Assembly: GCF_900182745.1 (NCBI RefSeq)
Contig: NZ_FXTY01000001.1
Location: 372,001-436,000, forward strand
DNA from: Shimia sagamensis
GTDB taxonomy: Bacteria > Pseudomonadota > Alphaproteobacteria > Rhodobacterales > Rhodobacteraceae
DNA: 64,000 nucleotides
Direction: 5' to 3'
Position numbers and translations under genes: made by a program. Of this stretch, positions 8,141 through 18,547 are shown piece after piece (positions within the stretch are counted from its first letter, which is position 1; each line of letters begins with the position of its first letter). A model generated the notes under the pieces. That model had not been told where the DNA came from. It worked only from the letters and a program-made list of their open reading frames with translations, and ran no database searches.

Positions 8141-9418
8141 TTACAGCCGCCAGTCCGACTCGGACTTCGGCAAAACCCCTTTGATATCGTAAAGCAAAGC
8201 GTCCGGCTTTCCGAGGGCTCTTATCGCCATACTGTCCATCTCGCGGAACTGGCGATGCGCAACGGCAACGACCACCGCGTCATAAGTGGCATTCTGAGGC
8301 TGATCAATCAGCGAAAACCCGTATTCCGCCTCGACAACGTCGGGATCCACCCAAGGATCCCAGACATCTACATCTGCCGAGTAGCTTTTCAACTCTTCGA
8401 CAATATCCACCACGCGCGAGTTGCGTGTGTCCGCACAGTTTTCTTTAAACGCCAGCCCCATCACCAGCACACGGGCGCCGGAGGCATTGGTGCCTTTGGC
8501 AAGCAGACCTTTGATCAACTCCTGCGCTACATGGCGGCCCATAGTGTCGTTGATGCGACGGCCCGCAAGGATCACCTCAGGACGATAGCCCAACTGCTCC
8601 GCGCGATAGGTCAGGTAGTAAGGGTCCACGCCAATGCAGTGCCCGCCCACCAGACCCGGCGTGAACTTCAGAAAGTTCCATTTGGTGCCAGCGGCCTCCA
8701 ACACTTCCAACGTGTCCAGACCCATGCGCGAAAAGATCAGCGAGAACTCGTTCACCAACGCAATATTCAAATCCCGCTGGGTGTTCTCGATTACTTTGGC
8801 CGCCTCTGCGGTTTTGATTGAGCTGGCCCGATGCAGACCCGCCTTGATCACCGGGCGATAGATCGCATCCACACGGTCCAGCGTTTCAGCGTCCTGCGCC
8901 GCCACCACTTTCACCACGTGTTCCAGCGAATGCTCTGCATCGCCGGGGTTCACCCGCTCCGGCGAATAGCCCAGCTTGATGTCTTTGCCAACCTCAAGAC
9001 CACTGGCCTCTGCCAACGCCGGTCCACAGACCTCCTCGGTCACACCCGGATAAACCGTGCTTTCCAAAACAACCAACGCACCGGACGTCAGATAGGGGGC
9101 AATTGTTTTGCACGCCCCCAAGACCGGCCCAAGGTCCGGCTCCTTGGCGTCGGTGATTGGCGTTGGCACGCCAAGAATGAACGCGGTGCAGCCCGCCAAA
9201 TCATCCACATCGTGGCTAAACAGCGCAGTGCTTTTGGCCAAAGTTTCAGACGAAACCTCGCCATTTGGGTCGCGGTCGTCAAGCAGGCGCGCCACCAGCG
9301 TGGTGTTGGTGTCAAACCCCACCACATCAAAGCCCGCGCGCGCCAACCCCAAGGCCAGCGGCAGGCCTACATAACCCAGCCCCAAAACGGCTATTTTTTC
9401 TGTTTTTGTCAGGCTCAC
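8141..9418 (-). CDS. Nucleotide sugar dehydrogenase (UDP-N-acetylhexosamine 6-dehydrogenase, TviB/WbpO-like)
   Basis: Starting at the GTG at 9418 (a GAGA-type ribosome site precedes it; a TTG at 9460 is an alternative), the protein has 425 residues. It shows the NAD-binding LGLGYVGLPLA (12-22), VPTPI (84-88), the substrate-domain lysine segment, and the catalytic cysteine in GGHCIGVDPYY (Cys261). This enzyme class oxidises C6 of a UDP-sugar twice to the uronic acid with two NAD+. The VPTPITD and SPERVNPGD motifs favour the UDP-HexNAc dehydrogenase branch over UDP-glucose dehydrogenase. It is the first gene of the glycan operon and presumably makes a donor for the downstream GTs. Confidence 0.88.
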   Translation of the reverse strand: MSLTKTEKIAVLGLGYVGLPLALGLARAGFDVVGFDTNTTLVARLLDDRDPNGEVSSETLAKSTALFSHDVDDLAGCTAFILGVPTPITDAKEPDLGPVLGACKTIAPYLTSGALVVLESTVYPGVTEEVCGPALAEASGLEVGKDIKLGYSPERVNPGDAEHSLEHVVKVVAAQDAETLDRVDAIYRPVIKAGLHRASSIKTAEAAKVIENTQRDLNIALVNEFSLIFSRMGLDTLEVLEAAGTKWNFLKFTPGLVGGHCIGVDPYYLTYRAEQLGYRPEVILAGRRINDTMGRHVAQELIKGLLAKGTNASGARVLVMGLAFKENCADTRNSRVVDIVEELKSYSADVDVWDPWVDPDVVEAEYGFSLIDQPQNATYDAVVVAVAHRQFREMDSMAIRALGKPDALLYDIKGVLPKSESDWRL

Positions 9419-9613
9419 GTCTCTCGTGCCTTTGTGAAAATGCGCATCATTCCCTAGCAACTCGCGCTATCCGGTTTCCCTGAGAATGTCACCCCCAAAG
9501 CGATGTAAGGCAGGCGCGAAGCGGGCCAAAATCGCAACGCCCACCGCTTATCTGTTTTGCGGCGCGTGTCAGTTCCTGTAAGACCAAGAAACGACGACAG
9601 GAAAGCCCACCTC

Positions 9614-11965
9614 ATGATCCGATTACTGCTTGCCGTTCTTTCGGTATGTCTCTTTTTGCCTCTCGCGGGCCTACACGCGCAGGACGCGGACGACGGCACC
9701 GCCAACGACGCCATGTCTCAGCTTGTACAGCAAGCCAATGAAAACGGCATGACCGTCATCATTCTGGACGGCAACGGCGCGTCCAAAATGTCCGAGGAGA
9801 CAAGCGAAGCCGTGGAGGAGGTTAATGAAACCACCACCATGACCTCGGTGATGCGCCTTCAGTGGGAGCTAGAAGGCTTCAACAAGGTGCTTCAGGACCG
9901 CATTAGGCACCTGCCAATTGCGATCAATGAGGTGTTGTTCATCCTGCGTGCTTCAAGCCCGGACGGCAGCATCCTGTTCTTTGCCAAACAGCTGTTCATA
10001 ACCCTTGCCTTACTTGGCGTTGGCATTATCTTTGAACGGCAGATTTACGGCCGCAGACTGGCGGCCCGATTTGTTATCCCGTTGGTTAAAGAAGCCCCAG
10101 AAGGCTACACGCAGAAGCTACCTTTCCTTGTGGTGCGCTTTGCTGCCGGTGTCTTGGGTGTGTTTGTCAGTATGGCGGTTGCCGTGCTGCTTGGCTTCCT
10201 GATCTTTGGCACCTCTGATGACACCGCCGTGCGCTTCACCAATGCCTCGATTTTTGCCGCCTATGCACTGTCCCGCCTGATCGCATTGATATGGCGCATG
10301 ATCCTGTCGCCATTTTTGCCACAGTACCGCCTGCCGCCATTCTCCACCCACGATGCAAAGAAACTGCACCTTTGGGTCACGGGCCTAGGTGTTGTTGATG
10401 TGACCACAATGATCTTTGGCGAATGGCTTAGTGAACTGGGCTTGGTCTATGACGTCTCCGCGGTCATGACGCTTCTGCTATCGACCCTCTTTGCGCTTGG
10501 CAACATCGCGCTTGTCTTCGCAAATTATCGTGCCATTTCTTATGCGATCCGCAATGGCCGCGAAGCCAACCGAGTGCCACTGGCCACCCGATGGGCCAGC
10601 ACATTCTGGGCACCGCTGTTCATTCTGTACGTGTTCTATGGCTGGGCAAGCATGTCCTGGGATCTCATCCTGGGCAATGACACCGGCATGCCGCTGATTG
10701 CGGGTGCCTATGCTATCCTCACAGCCGTTCTCGTGGTGTACGCCACCATCAACTACGGCATTGAACGCTACTTTGAGCGCAACCGCGCCGTCACCGAAAT
10801 GAACGACGCCGCCGATGCACTGCGCGAAGAGGCTGATGAGGAAGGTCGCCTAAGTGAGCATCAGGAAGAAGAGCTATTCAAGCTCGAGAACCTGATTGAC
10901 CATCGTCAGATGCACACCTTTGAGGAACTGGCACGCCGGATTTCAGGTGTTCTGGCTCTGGTCGCAGGCCTCTATGCAGCGCTCTATATCTTTGATGCAG
11001 ATGGCATCATTGACGACGAAATGCTGGGCGGGCGCGTGCTGGATGTGATTGTCATCCTGTTCATGGGCTACATTGGATTTCACGCCTTCCGTATCTGGAT
11101 CGACCGAAGAATCCGCGAAGAGCAGGGTGACCCGGCTGAAGAGGCCGAGCTTGGCGATGAAGGCGGCGGTGCAAGTGCGTCGCGTCTTGCCACGCTTCTG
11201 CCGCTCTTTCGCAACACCATCCTGCTGGTGATTGTGGTCACCATCGTGCTGATTGTGTTGCTGGAGATGGGCGTGAACGTCAGCCCGCTATTTGCCGGTG
11301 CTGGTGTCGTGGGTTTGGCTGTGGGCTTTGGCGCGCAATCCCTTGTGCGTGATATCTTCTCCGGCGCGTTCTTCCTATTTGATGACGCTTTCCGCAAAGG
11401 CGAATATATCGACATTGGAGCCGTGAAAGGCACGGTTGAGAAAATTTCGGTCCGGTCTTTCCAACTGCGCCACCACCTGGGACCTTTGCACACCATCCCA
11501 TTTGGTGAAATTCAGCATCTCACCAACTATTCTCGCGACTGGGTGATCATGAAGCTGAAACTGCGAGTGACCTATGACACGGATGTGGAGCGGGTGCGTA
11601 AATTGGTCAAGAACCTAGGTGTTGAGCTGCTCGATGATCCGGTGATTGGGCACAACTTCATCCAACCCCTGAAATCTCAGGGCGTGATCGAAATGCAAGA
11701 CAGCGCCATGATCATCCGGGTGAAGTTCATGACAAAACCGGGCGACCAATGGCTGGTGCGCAAGCGTGTCTACCAGGACATCCGCGAACTGTTTGCCCGC
11801 GAAGGCATCAAGTTTGCCCACCGTGAGGTCACTGTGCGCATTGCTGATGACGCCAACGCCGAAGATCTCACCCCTAAACAACGCGAGGCAGTGGTTGGGG
11901 CAGTAGAAGCCGCCATTGACGAGGACGCTATGGAAGGTGGACCCGACGGCGGCGACGATCGGTAA
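9614..11965 (+). CDS. Large MscS-type mechanosensitive channel family protein
   Basis: The start at 9614 is chosen because it gives a signal peptide (MIRLLLAVLSVCLFLPLAGLHA) after an AGGAAAG ribosome site; an upstream in-frame start at 9557 is not preceded by one. The 783-residue mature-length protein has a periplasmic N-terminal part, a series of about eight to ten hydrophobic segments, and the MscS core near the C-terminus: a pore-lining helix GAGVVGLAVGFGAQSLVRD, then GEYIDIGAVKGTVEKISVRS and a soluble beta/alpha vestibule. A long charged segment after residue 405 (EEADEEGRLSEHQEEEL) probably forms a cytoplasmic loop. Large MscS relatives release osmolytes on hypo-osmotic shock; a specialised role is possible. 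It ends before a clear terminator. Confidence 0.88.
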   Translation: MIRLLLAVLSVCLFLPLAGLHAQDADDGTANDAMSQLVQQANENGMTVIILDGNGASKMSEETSEAVEEVNETTTMTSVMRLQWELEGFNKVLQDRIRHLPIAINEVLFILRASSPDGSILFFAKQLFITLALLGVGIIFERQIYGRRLAARFVIPLVKEAPEGYTQKLPFLVVRFAAGVLGVFVSMAVAVLLGFLIFGTSDDTAVRFTNASIFAAYALSRLIALIWRMILSPFLPQYRLPPFSTHDAKKLHLWVTGLGVVDVTTMIFGEWLSELGLVYDVSAVMTLLLSTLFALGNIALVFANYRAISYAIRNGREANRVPLATRWASTFWAPLFILYVFYGWASMSWDLILGNDTGMPLIAGAYAILTAVLVVYATINYGIERYFERNRAVTEMNDAADALREEADEEGRLSEHQEEELFKLENLIDHRQMHTFEELARRISGVLALVAGLYAALYIFDADGIIDDEMLGGRVLDVIVILFMGYIGFHAFRIWIDRRIREEQGDPAEEAELGDEGGGASASRLATLLPLFRNTILLVIVVTIVLIVLLEMGVNVSPLFAGAGVVGLAVGFGAQSLVRDIFSGAFFLFDDAFRKGEYIDIGAVKGTVEKISVRSFQLRHHLGPLHTIPFGEIQHLTNYSRDWVIMKLKLRVTYDTDVERVRKLVKNLGVELLDDPVIGHNFIQPLKSQGVIEMQDSAMIIRVKFMTKPGDQWLVRKRVYQDIRELFAREGIKFAHREVTVRIADDANAEDLTPKQREAVVGAVEAAIDEDAMEGGPDGGDDR

Positions 11966-11998
11966 GCACCGGCTTCCCGGTCACAATGGACACAGACA

Positions 11999-12037
11999 AC
12001 AGGGCACGCACACAAGGCGCGTGCCCTGTTTCTTTGG
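11999..12037 (+). terminator. Rho-independent terminator after the MscS gene
   Basis: A perfect 11-bp inverted repeat (ACAGGGCACGC at 11999-12009, GCGTGCCCTGT at 12019-12029, 9-nt loop) is followed by TTTCTTT. It starts 34 bases beyond the MscS stop codon. Confidence 0.8.
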
Positions 12038-12145
12038 CAGCAATGTTTACCAAAGACTGCATACTCCTAAACGCGCCCTTAAGAAGATACTTAGAATTTT
12101 AGCCAAATACTTGAAGAATGCCGGTAAAAGCCCGACACTTTACGC

Positions 12146-12664
12146 ATGGCACAGGATCTCACATACGCTTACGACCTCTTGCAGGTGACACCGACAACCT
12201 CGGTAAAAGAGATGCAGGCAGCCTGGCGTAAACTGGCGCGGCGCTACCATCCTGACCTAGCCAAAATCAATCCTGAGGAAGCCTCGCGGCGCATGAGTGA
12301 GATCAACGCAGCCTATGATGCTGTGGCCCACCACCGCGCGCTCAAAGATGAGCAGCCAAAGCCACGCGCCCGTCGCCGCTCACGGACAGCCCGTCAAGCT
12401 GCAGAGTGCCAAGCTTGGCGTCGTCAGCGCGACGCAATGGCCCGCAAAGCCGCGAAAGCGTGGCAGGCGGCACAAACAGAACAAACCGCCAATACTGCAC
12501 CACAGATCGAAAAGACGAAACCACGGCAGACGGCGCTGACAGCAACTGCCAAGTGGAACCGCACGGAACAATCCCTCATCAACACCGCCCGAGCGGCGTT
12601 TGAAGGCACGCGTAAAACGCTCAGCACAGCGGCGCGCCGCCCAGCGTTCTCAGCCTGTCACTAA
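12146..12664 (+). CDS. J-domain protein (DnaJ-like co-chaperone), short
   Basis: The 172-residue protein starts with a J domain (about residues 5-66): AYDLLQVTPTTSVKEMQAAWRK, the HPD tripeptide in RRYHPDLA that stimulates the DnaK ATPase, and a helix IV with NAAYDAVA. The rest is a highly basic, Ala/Gln/Lys-rich low-complexity tail with no Gly/Phe linker, zinc fingers or CTD. It is therefore a class C J-protein with an unknown client. A 180-bp gap with a terminator separates it from the MscS gene, so it is probably transcribed on its own. It converges with the ABC importer operon. Confidence 0.85.
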   Translation: MAQDLTYAYDLLQVTPTTSVKEMQAAWRKLARRYHPDLAKINPEEASRRMSEINAAYDAVAHHRALKDEQPKPRARRRSRTARQAAECQAWRRQRDAMARKAAKAWQAAQTEQTANTAPQIEKTKPRQTALTATAKWNRTEQSLINTARAAFEGTRKTLSTAARRPAFSACH

Positions 12665-12694
12665 TTTGTTTTTCGAACTCGCCGAACCGCAGCG

Positions 12695-13846
12695 TCAGCT
12701 CCGGTTCGGGTCCATTGCGTCGCGCAAACCATCACCAAAGAAGTTGAACGCCAGCACCACAATCACAATTGGCAGCATCGGGATCGCCGTCCAAGGATAG
12801 ATCTCAATCGACGCCAGGTTCTGCGCATCATTCAGCATCACCCCCCAACTCACCGCAGGCGCGCGCAAACCAAGCCCCAGGAAGGACAGGGCGGTTTCCC
12901 CCAAAATCATCGCCGGGATCGACAGCGTTGCGCTGGCAATCAGGTGGCTGAGGAAGTTGGGCAGCAGGTGTTTCTTGATCACACGGCTGGGTTTCGCGCC
13001 CATCATTTCGGCAGCTTTGACAAACTCCTCTTCCCGCAGGCTGAGGAATTTGGAGCGCACTGCGCGCGCCAATCCGGGCCAATCGAGTATCCCCAAGATA
13101 ATCGAGATGATGAAAAACACCGACACCGGCCCCCAATGTGAGGGCACGGCGGCTGATAAGGCCAACCAAAGTGGCAATTCTGGCAGGCTGCGCAGCACTT
13201 CGATCACACGGTTGATGATCCAATCAAGGAAGCCGCCAAAATAGCCCGCAATTGAGCCCAACACGATGCCAATCACAAAGGACACGGTGATGCCGACAAG
13301 GCCCACGGTCAGCGACAATTGCGCCCCATAAAAGATACGCGAGAACACATCCCGCCCAAGCCGATCCGCGCCAAACAGGAACAACGTAGCGCCCTCAGGG
13401 GCACAGAACAGATGGGTGTTGGACGGGATCAACCCAGCCAGTTTGTAATCGGAGCCTTCACAAAAAAACTCCAACATGGCTGGCGTTTCTGTGTCCTGCA
13501 CGTATTTCCAGCTGAAGGTCTCCAGATCCATTTCCGCCACGGTTGGATAGACATGCGGGCCCACAAACGTCCCCTCATGCATAAAATGCACCATCTGAGG
13601 TGGGGCGTAGATGTAATCTTCCAACCGCTCATTGGGGGAATAGGGCGCAAAAAATCCAGCAAACGGCAGCGACAGATAGGCCAACAGCAGGAAAGCACCG
13701 GAAATCAGGCCCAACTTGTGTTCCTTAAACCGCAGCCACAACAACCGCGCATTGGACATGTCCAGCTCAGCACTGCGTGCTTCGGCAGCCGCTTCGGGAT
13801 CATACGGCGCCTGATCGACGTAGCGCCCATCGGGTTGCATGCTCAT
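12695..13846 (-). CDS. ABC transporter permease (DppC/YejE-type)
   Basis: The 383-residue inner-membrane protein has one N-terminal transmembrane helix (LISGAFLLLAYLSLPFAGFF) and a long periplasmic insertion of roughly 100 residues. A typical family-5 importer permease core with about five helices follows; its cytoplasmic EAA loop is visible as EEEFVKAAEMMGAKPSRVIKKHLLPN. The 4-bp overlap with the upstream permease indicates translational coupling. The large insertion is typical of the YejE/AgpC-like branch. It is the last gene of the importer operon. Substrate unknown. Confidence 0.9.
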   Translation of the reverse strand: MSMQPDGRYVDQAPYDPEAAAEARSAELDMSNARLLWLRFKEHKLGLISGAFLLLAYLSLPFAGFFAPYSPNERLEDYIYAPPQMVHFMHEGTFVGPHVYPTVAEMDLETFSWKYVQDTETPAMLEFFCEGSDYKLAGLIPSNTHLFCAPEGATLFLFGADRLGRDVFSRIFYGAQLSLTVGLVGITVSFVIGIVLGSIAGYFGGFLDWIINRVIEVLRSLPELPLWLALSAAVPSHWGPVSVFFIISIILGILDWPGLARAVRSKFLSLREEEFVKAAEMMGAKPSRVIKKHLLPNFLSHLIASATLSIPAMILGETALSFLGLGLRAPAVSWGVMLNDAQNLASIEIYPWTAIPMLPIVIVVLAFNFFGDGLRDAMDPNRS

Positions 13847-14871
13847 CGCTCCCGCCCTCCAAATCGAATGCGCGGATCCAGCAGCGCCAGCAACAGGTCA
13901 GACACCAAGGTGCCAATCAACGTCAGCAGCGCCACAAACATCAGCACAAAGGCCGACAGGAACAGGTCTTGTGACTTCAATGCGGTCAACAACAGCGGCC
14001 CAATTGTTTGCAAGCCCAGCACCACCGAGACCAAAACCGAGCCAGAGATCAACGACGGCAACAGCGTACCAATGTCCGCCACAAATGGGTTAAACGCCAC
14101 CCGCAGCGGGTATTTCGTCAACATACGCGGCTCGCTCATGCCTTTGGCGCGGGCGGTTTCCACATAAGGTTTGCCCAACTCATCCAGCAGGTTAGCCCGA
14201 AGCCGCTGCATCATCGCCGCCGCGCCCGAGGTGCCAATCACAAAGGTTGGAATGATCAAGTGAATGAGCACCGACTTCATCTTGCCAAAGCTCATCGGTT
14301 GGCCTTCGTATTGCGGGTCCATCAGACCCCCAATTGGCAAATTGAGGTAGCGATTGCCGTAGTAAAACAAGATCAGCGCCAGCAAGAAGTTGGGCGTCGC
14401 CAACCCCAGATAGCCGACAAAAGCCGAAGTATAATCCACCCAGGTTTTGGATTTTGCCGCGGCCAGAATCCCCAGCGGCAACGCCACCGCGTAAATGAAC
14501 AGCACCGCCGCCAGATTGACCAACACGGTCATCCACAGCGCCCCGCCAACCAAATCAGCCACTGGTTTGTCAAACTCAAACGACCAGCCAAACTCGCCCT
14601 GCAACAGCCCGGCAAATCCGTGTGGCCCCGGCATAAATCCGGCCCAGATCAGGTATTGTTTGTACAACGGTTGATCGAGCGAGTATTCCGCCCGCAGAAA
14701 TTCTGCCTTGGCGATGCCTGCTGATTGTCCGGTTGCCCGCAACTCGTTGATCTGGTTGGACAGATAGTCCCCCGGCGGCAAGGTGATGATCAAAAACACC
14801 AGCACCGATACCACAACAAGTGTCGCCAGCATGGTCAGGAACCGGAAGACTGCAAACCGCAGCAGGGCCAT
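13843..14871 (-). CDS. ABC transporter permease (DppB/YejB-type)
   Basis: The 342-residue inner-membrane protein begins with a helix (RFLTMLATLVVVSVLVFLII), has a periplasmic segment and a five-helix permease core with an EAA loop (YVETARAKGMSEPRMLTKYPLR) that contacts the ATPase. It lies 9 nt after the binding-protein gene and overlaps the second permease. It pairs with that permease to form the channel of a family-5 (peptide/opine/nickel-type) importer. Confidence 0.9.
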   Translation of the reverse strand: MALLRFAVFRFLTMLATLVVVSVLVFLIITLPPGDYLSNQINELRATGQSAGIAKAEFLRAEYSLDQPLYKQYLIWAGFMPGPHGFAGLLQGEFGWSFEFDKPVADLVGGALWMTVLVNLAAVLFIYAVALPLGILAAAKSKTWVDYTSAFVGYLGLATPNFLLALILFYYGNRYLNLPIGGLMDPQYEGQPMSFGKMKSVLIHLIIPTFVIGTSGAAAMMQRLRANLLDELGKPYVETARAKGMSEPRMLTKYPLRVAFNPFVADIGTLLPSLISGSVLVSVVLGLQTIGPLLLTALKSQDLFLSAFVLMFVALLTLIGTLVSDLLLALLDPRIRFGGRER

Positions 14872-14880
14872 TCTGCGCTC

Positions 14881-16776
14881 CTATTCTGCGAAGAAAAATT
14901 CATCAGGGCGGTGCACCCCGAAATGTGCGCCCGGCGACCAAGCCCAGATGGCTTTCTCTGGCACGTTGCGCAGTCTGTTGTTGACCACCACCGGCTGTGG
15001 TGCGCCGTTTATGATACCAATCGCAAAGACATTTTCCGCGTGAATATCCACCATCTTCTGCCAGATCAGACCACGATCCACCGAAGAGTACGCCTTGGTC
15101 CATTGATGTGCCAAGTCGTTCAGCTCAATCGCTGCTGGCAGGTCTGGTGGCTCGCCCACCGCGCCGTGGTTCTGATGATACTGCCCCCATTTGGGCCAGG
15201 ACTGAAACGCTTGATCCCACGGCGCAAGATAAGACGGCGATGTATAGGGCTGCGGCAGACCGTTGTCCCAGCCAAACCAAGTCGAGGCCATGGTTTCGCC
15301 TGCATAGACCCGGTTGCGCAGGATATCGCGCTCCAACGGGCGCATGATCAACTTTACACCGATATCTGCCCAGTTGTCGGTGATAATCTGCAGCGCATTC
15401 TCTACCTCTTGTCGCTCGCCAGCTGTCTCAATCACCACCCAGGCCGGACGTCCATCCGGCAACAGGCGAAAGCCATCTTTGTTGCGCTTGTCGAGTCCCA
15501 TTTCATCAAGCAGCGCGTTGGCCATTTCCAGGTCACGGATCGCCCAAGCGTCACGGTTCTTTTCTTTGAAAAACGGGCTGATTGGCAGAACCGTCATGCC
15601 ACCAGGTTTGGCGAGACCAAAATACAGGCCTTTGTTGATGGTCTTGCGGTTGATCGCCAGCGACAGCGCCCGGCGGAAGCGCACATCACGCATGACCTCG
15701 CGCCAGCCATCATCATTGTAGTTCAGGTTTGGATAAATCGCGATCTGACTTGCGGTACCATTGCCCCATAGCTTGGTTTTGTAGCCGCCGGACGCTTCGC
15801 CTTTTTTCAGGATCGCCGCGTCTTTGAAATCCAACCCACGTGCCTGAAGATCCACTTCACCGGCGTTGGCTTTCGCTGCCACCAGCCCCGGTGCCACCAC
15901 CTGCATTTCGATCACATCAACGTAAGGCAATTGCACGCCACTGGTGTCGACCCGGTGATAGTAGGGATTGCGCACAAACAGGAACCGGCTTTTGCCGTCT
16001 TTGGTTGCCATCATCCAGGGCTGCAACGTGGGCAGGTCCGGATTGTCGAATTTATACATGTTGTCTTGGCGATTGTGCAGCGCCGCCCAGCTGCGCACCC
16101 GTGCTTCATAGAGCCGCTCGCGCAGTTCCTCTTCGTCGGTGAAATCCGCGTGATACGGCTTCAGATAATGCGACGGACGGTAGATAAACGGCGGGCGGGC
16201 CTCGGCCAACATCTGCAAAAACTGCGGATTGGGCTTGCTCCATTCATAAATAACGGTGTGCTCATCCGGGAAGCTGACTTTCGGCAGCTCACCTTCAACT
16301 CGCAGGAAATCCACTGGCCCAGACGGTGACAACAGCTCGTTGTTGGCCACGTTTTCCCAGAAATAGCGGAAATCCTCAGATGTAAACGGGTGCCCGTCAG
16401 ACCATTTGTGGCCGGGGCGCAGATGCAAGATGAACTTCTTATCGTCTTCGTTCTCAAAGCTTTTGAGAATATCCGCAACCAACTCGTAACGCTCGTTGAA
16501 CCCCACCAAACGCCCATAGCCATAGACCACCATCTGACGCACGTCTTTGGAGCGGGTCACCATAGTGCGCAGCGTGCCACCTTGTTGCCCTAGCTCGCGA
16601 TTGCGCAGTGTGAGGTCCACAATCTTGGGCGTGTCTGGCACCCGTTCCGCCACCGGCGGCAGGCTTCCTGCATCCACATCGGATTGCCAGAACGTGCTCT
16701 CCTGATAATCCGCCGCTTGCGCGACGCTCAGGCCCAAGACAGCAAATGCCGCCGCTAGGATCGGGGTTTTAAACAT
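14881..16776 (-). CDS. ABC transporter extracellular solute-binding protein, family 5
   Basis: The 631-residue periplasmic protein has a Sec signal peptide ([20 protein letters not shown], cleavage about residue 21). It also has the SBP_bac_5 landmarks ILHLRPGHKWSDGHPFTSEDF near residue 127, a VRFRRALSLAINRKTIN segment near 360, and a closing WSPGAHFG. At over 600 residues it is longer than DppA/OppA (about 540), resembling the YejA- or AgpA-sized branch. Its start overlaps the end of the ATPase gene by 8 bp. Likely ligands are peptides or oligosaccharides; the sequence alone does not decide. Confidence 0.9.
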   Translation of the reverse strand: MFKTPILAAAFAVLGLSVAQAADYQESTFWQSDVDAGSLPPVAERVPDTPKIVDLTLRNRELGQQGGTLRTMVTRSKDVRQMVVYGYGRLVGFNERYELVADILKSFENEDDKKFILHLRPGHKWSDGHPFTSEDFRYFWENVANNELLSPSGPVDFLRVEGELPKVSFPDEHTVIYEWSKPNPQFLQMLAEARPPFIYRPSHYLKPYHADFTDEEELRERLYEARVRSWAALHNRQDNMYKFDNPDLPTLQPWMMATKDGKSRFLFVRNPYYHRVDTSGVQLPYVDVIEMQVVAPGLVAAKANAGEVDLQARGLDFKDAAILKKGEASGGYKTKLWGNGTASQIAIYPNLNYNDDGWREVMRDVRFRRALSLAINRKTINKGLYFGLAKPGGMTVLPISPFFKEKNRDAWAIRDLEMANALLDEMGLDKRNKDGFRLLPDGRPAWVVIETAGERQEVENALQIITDNWADIGVKLIMRPLERDILRNRVYAGETMASTWFGWDNGLPQPYTSPSYLAPWDQAFQSWPKWGQYHQNHGAVGEPPDLPAAIELNDLAHQWTKAYSSVDRGLIWQKMVDIHAENVFAIGIINGAPQPVVVNNRLRNVPEKAIWAWSPGAHFGVHRPDEFFFAE

Positions 16777-18547
16777 GGAAACGCACCTTATGTCCGGGGT
16801 CGGTTTCGGTCAGCGGTGGGGCATCCGCTCCGACAAATCTGAATTCTTCAGGCCAGCTAGACGGCTCGCCCGCCCCCTGCGCCACAATTTTGAGGTCAAT
16901 CGGCCGGTCGATATCCGGCTCTGGCTGCGCTGCGATCAACGCTTTGGTGTATGGGTGCTTTGGATTGTAGAACAACTGCTCCGGCGGGCCTTGTTCCACC
17001 ACCAGACCCGAACGCATCACCGCCACCTCATCCGCAATCCGTGCCACCACGGCAAGGTCATGGCTGATGAACAGATAGCTCAGGTTCAGCCTATCACGAA
17101 TGTCTTCAAGAAGCTGCAACACCTGTTCCTGCACCGACACATCCAGCGCCGAGGTCGGCTCGTCACACACCAGCAAAATCGGGTTCAACATCAACGCGCG
17201 GGCAATCGACAGGCGTTGCCGCTGACCACCGGAAAACGCATGCGGATAGCGGGTGAGCATGTTTTCGTTCAGCCCCACCCATTTGAGAATTTCCACCGCC
17301 CGATCAATGCGCTCACTTGGAGAGCCGATGCCGTGAATTTCCATTGGCTCACACAGCGCATCTTTCACCCGCATACGGGGGTTGAGCGTGCTGTACGGGT
17401 CCTGAAATACCATCTGCGCTTTGCGTTGGAATTTCAATCTGGCATCGCCATCCAGATCCTGAAGGTTCACGGGCTCGGACCCGGCCGTCTCCCGAAACAG
17501 GATCGACGCGCCTGCGTCCGCCCGTTCCGCGCCCAGCGCCATCCGGGCACAGGTGGTTTTACCAGAGCCGGATTCCCCAACCACGGCCAAAGTCTTGCCC
17601 CGTTCGACACCAAAATCCACACCACGCACCGCTTGCACAACGGTTTTGGGTTTCCAAGGTGCGCTGCCTTTCAGAACGTACGTCTTGTTCACATCGCGCA
17701 TTTCCAAAATGTAGTCGCGATCTGCCTCGTCTGGACGATCTGCGGGCGTGGCCGGAATTTCCGGGGCCGCCGCCATCAAATCTTTGGTGTAGGGGTGCTG
17801 TGGATCGCCCAAGATCAACTCCGCTGGACCACTTTCCATCACCCGGCCACGGTTCATCACTACCACGTCATCCGCCATGTTGGCCACCACGCCCAAGTCG
17901 TGTGTCACCAAAACCACCGCCATGCCGTATTCGGCTTGAAGGTCTTTGATCAGCCCCAGCACCTGCGCCTGTGTGGTCACATCCAGCGCTGTGGTTGGCT
18001 CATCTGCGATTAGAACATCTGGCCGACCCACCATGGCCATGGCGATCATCGCCCGCTGCCGCATGCCGCCGGACAACTCAAATGGATAGCTTTCATAAAC
18101 CCGCTTTGGATCAACAAAACCAACCCGCTCAAACATCGCTAGCACACGGTTTTTGCGCTCTGCCGCATTGTAATCCCGATGCAGCTTCAACGCCTCAGAC
18201 ACCTGATTGCCAATTCGGTGCAATGGCGACAAGGAACGCATCGGTTCTTGGAAAATCATCGACACACGATTGCCGCGAATGTCCTGCATGCGCCGCTCGC
18301 TGATGTCCATCAAGTCAACCGGGTGCCCTCCCTCACGATCACGCAACACAATGGAACCAGATCGCATCTGCGCCGCCGCCGGCAGAATTCGCAACGCGGA
18401 CCGACAACTCAACGTCTTGCCAGAGCCACTTTCCCCAACCAACGCCAGGGTCTTGCCCGCTTTAACGGAAAAGCTGACATCTTCGACCACAGGGGCATCC
18501 CCCCCAAAGCCAATACTCAGGTTTTCTACTGTCAGAAGTGCCGTCAC
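16769..18547 (-). CDS. ABC transporter ATP-binding protein with two fused ATPase domains
   Basis: The tandem ATPase has Walker A GESGSGKT twice (about residues 38 and 330), LSGGMRQR and [10 protein letters not shown] signature motifs, and both Walker B segments ([18 protein letters not shown]), so both halves look competent. Each half ends with an oligopeptide-type C-terminal extension ([20 protein letters not shown]). I prefer the GTG at 18547 ([14 protein letters not shown]) because GAGGGA stands 7 nt upstream; TTG or GTG codons at 18586 and 18583 would add 12-13 residues. It is the first gene of the importer operon and corresponds to DppD-DppF or YejF. Confidence 0.9.
   Translation of the reverse strand: MTALLTVENLSIGFGGDAPVVEDVSFSVKAGKTLALVGESGSGKTLSCRSALRILPAAAQMRSGSIVLRDREGGHPVDLMDISERRMQDIRGNRVSMIFQEPMRSLSPLHRIGNQVSEALKLHRDYNAAERKNRVLAMFERVGFVDPKRVYESYPFELSGGMRQRAMIAMAMVGRPDVLIADEPTTALDVTTQAQVLGLIKDLQAEYGMAVVLVTHDLGVVANMADDVVVMNRGRVMESGPAELILGDPQHPYTKDLMAAAPEIPATPADRPDEADRDYILEMRDVNKTYVLKGSAPWKPKTVVQAVRGVDFGVERGKTLAVVGESGSGKTTCARMALGAERADAGASILFRETAGSEPVNLQDLDGDARLKFQRKAQMVFQDPYSTLNPRMRVKDALCEPMEIHGIGSPSERIDRAVEILKWVGLNENMLTRYPHAFSGGQRQRLSIARALMLNPILLVCDEPTSALDVSVQEQVLQLLEDIRDRLNLSYLFISHDLAVVARIADEVAVMRSGLVVEQGPPEQLFYNPKHPYTKALIAAQPEPDIDRPIDLKIVAQGAGEPSSWPEEFRFVGADAPPLTETDPGHKVRFHV

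Noticed and set aside
16775..18013. A 412-codon plus-strand frame opposite the tandem ABC ATPase
   Set aside because: Shadow frame; His/Arg/Gln-rich composition and complete overlap with a gene carrying all ATPase motifs.
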